A DNA stretch of 64,000 nucleotides from Periplaneta americana (lineage: Eukaryota; Arthropoda; Insecta; Blattodea; Blattidae): NCBI RefSeq assembly GCF_040183065.1, contig NC_091132.1:162152602-162216601 (forward strand). The letters run 5' to 3'. Below the pieces are notes generated by a model that saw only the letters and a program-made list of their open reading frames with translations, was not told where the DNA came from and searched no databases. Of the stretch, positions 57,745-64,000 are shown in pieces (within the stretch, counting starts at the first letter, position 1; each line of letters starts with the position of its first letter). A program made the translations under genes and the position numbers.

Positions 57745-59300
57745 TTTTTGCCCAAGGGAAGGTCTTTGAGTCTATATTAAGCAGTCCTTAATATTTACCT
57801 TTTTCTATCTTCCTCTTAGTTTCCGCATACAATTTATATCATGTTAATGTCGTCTATTATGTAATACCTTATTCTGCCCCAAACTTTTCTTCTGTTTACT
57901 AGAGTTGGGTCGATTCGTGAACGAATCGTTCATTCGAACGACTAATAATAAAGAATCGTAAGAATCGATTCGTTGTATCAACGAATCGTCGTTCAAAAGA
58001 ATCGTAACGAATCGTCGTTCAAACGAATCGTAACGAATCGTCATTCAAAAGAATATGAAGGAATCGGCATGGTATCGTAACCCACGATTCTATTCGTTGT
58101 TTGATGTAACCTGTCAACGGACATTTCCGAACCGTGTCGAATGCTCCCGAGCGAGAGTGAAATCAAAATATGTACTGCATTTGTTAAGTATGGAAAATAA
58201 TGAACACAAACCTGAAATTTGCATAGTTAAATAGAGATGTAGTGCAAAAAATGTACTTCATAATAAGGTTCAGTTGATAAATTATAATTTAGAAACATTA
58301 TCTTGGGTAATTTTGTAGACTAATGGAGTTCATACTGAATGGTTCCAGCCAATGAGAAAGAGACAATCCAATGTCTCGCCTCTTATGCCATCTATGAGAT
58401 AGATGTAGAACGTTTTTGTTCTACGCGTGATTTGCAAAGGAAAGTGTCTTGCGACGATTCAAAAGAATAGTTGGAATCGCAGACTGGGAAGAATCGTGAA
58501 CTCCTTGACGATTCAAAAGAATAGTTGGAATCGCAGACTGAGAAGAATCGTGAACGAATCGTTAGAATCGATTCGTAATGTGTGATTGAATCGTTGGAAT
58601 CGACTTCTGAAAAAGAATCGTGTTGCCCAACTCTGCTGTTTACCAGTGCTTCCTTCAGAAGTCAGTTTTTTCTCAAACTGTCACCCAACCAATTCCTTTC
58701 TCTCATACTGAGCAGTACCAGAATTATATTTTCTCCACCCTTACTTTTTAACACATCTTCATTTCTTATACTGTCTGTCAATTTTCCACGCTGCGTTCTT
58801 GTCTACATCCATATTTCAAATGCATATTGCCGTTTCTCTTCACGTCTACGTAATATCCATGCTCCGGCCCCATATAGTGACACACTCCACACACAGCACA
58901 CCACTAATCTCTTCCTTAGTCTTTTTTTTTTCCAGAGATCCGCAGAAGAAGCATTTTTTTCTCGGTTATATGCCTCCTTTGCCTTTTCTATACCCCTTCT
59001 TCGACTTCCATGGAGCTGGTCATGTTACTTCTTATAGTACGCCCCAAGTGTTTTAAGCTGTCCATTTGTTTTACTGCCTCATTTTGAATTAGCATGTTTA
59101 CCTTCATTATTTTTCTTGGACTAGTAGTTATTGTTCGTTTTGTTTGCGTTTATCTTCATCCTGTACTGTTCACAGTTGTCATTTAGCTTCACTAGTACTT
59201 CCCTTCGTTTCGTTTCCTCTTCTACTAACACCATATCATCAGAAAATCATTTGCACTTCATTCTTCTTCCTAAAGTGTACAAATTCTTTTTTTCAAATCT
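57745..59300 (-). mobile_element. LINE C-terminal part split by a hAT element
   Basis: On the minus strand from 59300: FSDDMVLVEEETKRREVLVK (RT motif C as FSDD), NDNCEQYRMKINANKT, MHGSRRRGIEKAKEAYNR-like, LRKRLVVCCVWSVSLYG, REEKRQYAFEIWM and RNWLGDSL. After the insertion at 57900-58635 it resumes at GRIRYYIIDDIN. Stops and shifts abound. RTE-like by motif pattern. Confidence 0.7.
57900..58635. mobile_element. hAT-type MITE dense in GAATCG motifs
   Basis: 736 bases flanked by a perfect 8-base duplication CTGTTTAC (57892-57899, 58636-58643). The ends are TAGAGTTGGG and, inward, CAGAGTTGGG. Subterminal zones (57910-58100 and 58450-58625) each contain about a dozen GAATCG/CGATTC hexamers. No transposase frame. 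Inserted into the LINE above. Confidence 0.88.
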
Positions 59301-59847
59301 TCGATGGACACCCTGAGAATATTTCAAATAGTTGAAGTTCTTTAGGCTGTTACTAAATTTTAAATTTATTGCTGTGTACGAAGTACGTAATAATATGGAA
59401 ATATTTCTTCTTTGAACTCTTATAATTGTTTTTGATATTGACACTCGTTCATTTCGACATCATTTGAGCAGTGCCATCGATTAACCTTCAGTCGTGATCA
59501 ACTGTACTTTTGAGAGATAAACTTTAATGTTTCATGTTATTGTGGGCAAATATCCATGAATAATACACCTTTGTGTTCCCAGGCAGCTGTGATAATATGC
59601 TCTGTGGTGCCGATAATCTCTGCTTTCTGTTCGATCTTTGATAAACTTGTCATGGAATTACTATAGGGACTTAAGTTGCATCTACATTGTTTCACCTTTC
59701 TTTCTAATTATGGTCACATTCAATAGTGAATGCCTTTTTCAACTAAAAGTGGGAGTGCATGTATCAATTGAAAGCTACACCTCAACAGTGAGTATGTTGT
59801 GCGTTATTTCGTTCAACAGTACCATGTTACAAGCTGTGATATATAAC

Positions 59848-60023
59848 GACAGTCTAGTATATGCAGTCACGAAGCTCGAGTTGTTGAGGGTACTAAGAAG
59901 AATTGACTATTTCGCTACATTTTCGCATTGTCTGTGACGAGGCAATAGTAACGATCCTAGTGGTTAGTAACTATCTATGGATGCATACGTATTGAGCTTC
60001 GTGACTGTGTATACTAGACTGTG
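59848..60023. mobile_element. 176-bp MITE of the 7-bp-TSD family
   Basis: Perfect 7-base duplication ATATAAC (59841-59847, 60024-60030). Ends GACAGTCTAG...TAGACTGTG. Aligns with 25744-25926. Confidence 0.87.
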
Positions 60024-60542
60024 ATATAACTATAACGTATTTGAGAGGAACTGATTGTTATAGGTTGCCATGAATAAACTTAAAATTGTTTTCTTTGGTG
60101 ATGATGGACTTTTTCTTCTGAAAATGTCGACAAGTACGATTAGTTTTATTGACAAATATCACAGATGTGAGCGCCTATGGAGATTTTAATCACAGTTTTT
60201 AGAATCAATCAGGCCTAAGTTTTGAAATTGATATTTAATATGTACTAATTAATATATCTACTTAGTGAAAATGGAGTTCATCACGGTACACAATGTAGAC
60301 ATAAAATCTGCGTGTATCTTAATTCAATGTGCGTTTTCAGTTCGATTCTTTCAATATCCTCGCCAGATTATATGCGTACTCACATGGAAAATGGAGTGTA
60401 GATATAGCATTAATCTAGCGTAATGTAACCGACTGTATATGAAATTCATGCAGTTCACTCATGATGAGTACCTTTCCATTTATTAAGCCAGAGATGTAGG
60501 AAATGCATAACAGATTCAAATTATTTTCCACATTGCAGAGAA

Positions 60543-60547
60543 TGTTG

Positions 60548-60593
<46 letters not shown>

Positions 60594-60594
60594 C
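60543..60594. repeat. (TTA)n microsatellite
   Basis: Paralogous to the array at 14895, but here followed directly by unique sequence: the LINEs at 14955-16680 of gene 1 are absent. Confidence 0.9.
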
Positions 60595-60772
60595 AGATGT
60601 TCCAACGTCGTTTTTTCGATACTAATGTAACTTTTTGTTCTGCAGAGGAACTTTACAATGCTAAATTTCTTGGATCAAATTTCTGCACATTTAACGGACA
60701 AAAATAAAATTCTTTCAATAATTTATTTTTTTAATACACTATTCTCCTAAACAGACTGATCATATTCTGAAT

Positions 60773-60878
60773 TGGTAATCTATGGCGAATTCTCAGCCTC
60801 ATCTCGCTATCACCAATCTCATCGACGCTAAATAACCTAGTAGATGATACAGTGTCGTTAAATTACCAACTCAAATAA
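60773..60878 (+). mobile_element. 5'-truncated SINE (subfamily 2)
   Basis: Contains only the 3' ~105 bases of the SINE at 36915 (TCTCATCGACGCTAAATAAC to AAATAAAAAT). Gene 1's intron (16985) is the empty site. Confidence 0.8.
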
Positions 60879-61920
60879 AAATATTAGGAATTAAATCAAT
60901 GGCTTTCCCAAAACGTGCTGTGAAATATTTCGTATAACATGTAATCTCCTAAAGAAGCAAGCACGAACAAAATTGTATTAAACTTTGTTTGAAATATCTC
61001 AATAAGTCTAAATTAATGCCATTACTTGTAGTTCAGCCTGTAAATAATATATACGTGTATATAATCAAATCTTTTAATATTAAACTAAGAGCCGATTTCA
61101 CGAGGCTTATGTAACTTTAATTGTCACTTAAAGTCTTTCTAATTGACACTTATACAGAAATTGAATTTCACCATCACAGTATTGGTTTTAATATCTCATT
61201 AAAGTACATCTAAGTTAATTGGTCAAAATTTGTTCATTTTAATAATTAATCCTACATTAACGACAGTAATTATCATCATGGTAATAAAAATGATAGGCTT
61301 GATTTATTTGAAAATGATGATTACTGAGGAAGATGGACAATGATAATTTCCGCAAGAGGAGATTACTTCAATGCAATGGAAGAAAAATATTTACAAATGC
61401 GGTATAGGCTAAGCAACACGTAAGCATTGTATATTCTGGATAGTACAGAACGTGATTTAGAATTTATAACTGATAAATCAGCACGGTACTTCATAATATT
61501 ATTTAAATGATACAGTTATTGAAGAAACGTTAATTCATCTTCGGTTGCCTGAAATACGGCAACCAAAGTAATATGAATAACATATTTATCATGTAGGCCT
61601 AGTATTACGTTTGATGGCTCAAATCGATCAAGTGTTTCAATTTTGCTTGTAGCAGGATATTTCATTGCATCTACTTTCATATTATTCCGATTTTGTCTTA
61701 AATATTACTGAAGACAATGGAATGTGGTTTTCTTGCATTTCTTTCTGTTTGTACTTATTTCCAACGTTTCTTCTTTTCTTCTAAAGTCTACCCATCCGTC
61801 CTTTTCTTTTCGATTATTTTATTATGTTTTGAGGTTAGCTCTGCATGTGACGTAATTTTTTTAACGTAATATAACAAATGAACTCAATATGTAAGTCTCT
61901 GCGTACATTAACAAGGTACA
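60879..61920. other. intron 4 of gene 3, shared with gene 1
   Basis: Aligns with 16990-17640, 20557-20600 and 21272-21590 of gene 1, bypassing the hAT and MITEs there. No gene seen. Confidence 0.7.
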
Positions 61921-62640
61921 TGGCCTTCGAAATTACGATTTTACTATAACTACGAAGGCCATGATAACGTAATTGAGAACTAAACTAATTACACATCACA
62001 AGAAACATAAGAATACAACAGAAACACAGGCACAAGAAATACATCACAATAACATACGAAATCAAAAACACACACAAGAATGCAACGTCATTCAAGATAT
62101 TAAATTACAACATACAGAACAAATAATGCTGTACAAAAACCTCTCAACACAAGCAAACAAATACAACTACACAGGCGTATACAAACTCAAATCTAACACC
62201 TGCCTCAACTTCTACATAGGACAGACAGGCAGATCATTTCAAACATGTTACAATTAACACATCACACCCATAACAAAAATACAAAACACTTCCACATTTG
62301 CAGAACACATCACAAATGCTAACCAAACCTACAGAGACATAGACACAGACATGGAAATCCTACATATTCAACCAACAGCCAGAAACTAAACACAGTAGAA
62401 AAATACGGAATATATAGAAACATAAAAACACGTCCAAATGAACTTATCAACACACAACTCAATTTCAAAACACACACACACCTTGACTCCACATTGCACT
62501 ACACAAACGCACTCTCAAAGGAAACACAAAATTAGGGCACCAAGACCAGCACCAATCACTTCTAAAGATAGCCAATAACTCGCTGTAATTAGGTAACCAG
62601 GCACTGTTATATTTAACACGGGAAATATATAATAATATAT
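61921..62640 (+). mobile_element. Penelope-like element remnant, gene 3 copy
   Basis: Hairpin CATGGCCTTCGAAATTAC... (61921-61965), then GIY-YIG-region sequence (CLNFYIGQTGRSFQTCYN at about 62197-62257). The CTGAAGA box has decayed (CTAAAGA near 62561). Counterpart of 21609-22340. Confidence 0.75.
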
Positions 62641-62742
62641 ATTCCGAAGTGATACAGTGTGAAAAGTTGTGTAATCAAGATGTATAATTGATTTTGTTTT
62701 AAATGCGTTTTAGTTTGGGGAAATGGAAGCGAAGCACAATTA

Positions 62743-62833
62743 CTTACTAATTCCTGGCTTTTAAGGACCCCGGAGGTTCATTGCCTCCCTCACATAAACC
62801 CGTCATTGGTCCCTATCCTGAGCAAGAATGCAA
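62743..62833 (-). mobile_element. RTE-like LINE 3' tip
   Basis: Only about 90 bases: the MNLRVP-stop region equivalent and tail, on the minus strand, flanked by CACAATTA (62735-62742, 62834-62841). Genes 1 and 2 lack it. Confidence 0.8.
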
Positions 62834-63220
62834 CACAATTAGTTAATTTTATTGTGGATTAGTTTCATGTTGGTAAAAAAGGGTCTAAATGTTACTAATA
62901 AAGTAAGTCAAATATGTGACAATTGAAAAAAGTCCTCGAAACTATAGTAAAAGAGAATAGTTTAAGTAATTTTACTTTGATTGTTATAAATTTGGAGGGA
63001 TCCCTTTATAGCCAACAGACCCAGTTTCTGGAGGTTTGTTGAAAAATGTTCGTTTATGAAACTTACCCAAGTGTTTCCATTTTGAGTCACTAGCGTAGTT
63101 ATGAATTGTTTTGAGGTGTTTTTTCAAGATATTACGGAATTGTATAACATTATGCTTAATATACTATGACTCTCCGCATTGAGTATCGTGGACTCTAATA
63201 AATATCTCTTTTCATGTCAG

Positions 63221-64000
63221 GATTGTGAATATTGTTGAGAAGAGTGTGCCAAAAGAAATTGCCGGTGTTGATCGTGAAGCAGACCAGTTAACACAGTGTG
63301 GCAGCCACAATTGTGACAATTCAAATATTAGCGACATAAACCATAGTTCTATCAAATGTAATTTATGCAACGTGGTTTTTGTAACTCCTCAATCAATGAA
63401 CGTACATTTTCATATACATAGAGTCAAAAAGTCATTCCAATGTCATGTCTGTGGAAAGTATTTTTTTAAATTAAGTGACGTGAAGAAGCATGTAATCCTG
63501 CACAGTGGCGGGAAGCCATATCATTGCAAAGTGTGTGGGAAGTCATTTAGAAAATCATGGAATTTCAAGATACATTCACGTATGCATACAGGGGAGAGAC
63601 CATTCAAATGCGAAGCGTGTGGAAAAGGTTTCTTACAATTAGGAGGTTTAAGAAAACATTTACGGATACACAGACGCGAAACGCCTTTCAAATGCGAAGT
63701 GTGCGGGAAGTGTTTCTGGGAGAAGGAATATTTGAAAAAACATGAACGGTTACATACAGGCGATAGTTTATTCAAATGCGATGTATGCGGGAAGTGTTTC
63801 TTAGAAAAGCGTGGTCTAATCGACCATGGTCGCATACATACAAGGGAAATGCCTTTCATATGCAATGTGTGTGGAATAAGTTTTTCAACCTTGGCAGTTT
63901 TAAAGAGACATGAACGCATACACACAGGAGACAGACCATTCAAATGTGAGGTGTGCGGAAAGTGTTTCTTAGAATTGGGCACTTTAAAGAAACATTCACG
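63221..64000 (+). CDS. zinc-finger gene 3, C2H2 finger exon (runs off the window)
   Basis: Opens after CAG (63218-63220) and stays open to the window end (260 codons seen). Spacer RIVNIVEKSVPKEIAGVDRE, then seven complete fingers and part of an eighth: CNLCNVVF, CHVCGKYF, CKVCGKSF, CEACGKGF, CEVCGKCF, CDVCGKCF, CNVCGISF, CEVCGKCF. Unlike in genes 1 and 2, the first two fingers keep all their ligands. Some linkers are unusual (HRRETPF, HTGDSLF, HTREMPF). Same expected role as its paralogues. The 153-codon antisense frame here is a by-product of the finger repeat. Confidence 0.88.

Noticed and set aside
58582-59056. 151-codon and 85-codon + strand frames, Ser/Leu-rich.
   Set aside because: They lie antisense to the LINE at 57745-59300, which explains the openness.

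Overview
This is nuclear DNA of a large, AT-rich, transposon-laden insect genome. The best guess is a cockroach or termite (Blattodea). That rests on the C2H2 zinc-finger genes opening with an MDVIKTEP-type exon, on abundant LINE 3' ends encoding an RWAGHVARMGESRNAYRVL-type tail, and on tRNA-headed SINEs; it is recognition, not a database result. There is no operon structure, CRISPR array, rRNA or free-standing tRNA gene.

The only host genes I can support are three tandem paralogues on the + strand, each encoding a multi-finger C2H2 protein from small 5' exons and one large 3' finger exon. Gene 1: 3431-3534, 6907-7047, 13037-13119, 24056-25085. Gene 2: 34725-34825, 36451-36591, 39167-39249, 41640-42768, with a decaying extra exon at 35577-35701. 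Gene 3: 49963-50054, 50796-50906 (optional), 51655-51795, 52176-52258, and 63221 to beyond the window end. Splice sites, intron phases (0, 0, 2) and exon lengths (141 and 83 bases) are the same in all three, so they arose by tandem duplication. The short exons encode acidic segments dense in psi-K-x-E (SUMO-consensus) motifs; the last exon encodes 10 to 12 fingers joined by TGERP-like linkers. They are probably nuclear DNA-binding regulators with different finger arrays.

The duplicated unit spans whole genes plus flanks: unit A runs to about 33.5 kb, unit B from 33.5 to 49.4 kb, and unit C from 49.4 kb on. Because introns and flanks are also paralogous, each unit acts as an empty-site control for insertions in the others. 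This lets many transposons be bounded to the base: a mariner inside a LINE (7344-9258), a pogo/Tigger relative (13214-14181), three hAT elements (17648-20548, 47514-49375, 57900-58635), a Mutator-like MITE (2721-3415), a piggyBac-type MITE (5660-5866), a Harbinger-type MITE (38043-38775), a five-copy family with 7-base target duplications and a THAP-like relic (742-2085 and four 176-183 bp copies), Penelope-like elements, several LINEs and SINEs, and a nearly intact DD41D-type transposase whose third catalytic position is Asn (54145-55293).

Most of the window is thus transposon sequence in the introns of a young zinc-finger cluster. The points most worth following up are the 7-base-TSD family and its probable P-element origin, the inverted-dimer and palindromic Penelope-like structures with hammerhead-like boxes, the GAATCG-studded hAT element, the internal two-finger duplication and parallel C-terminal truncations of the finger arrays, and the decaying cassette exon.
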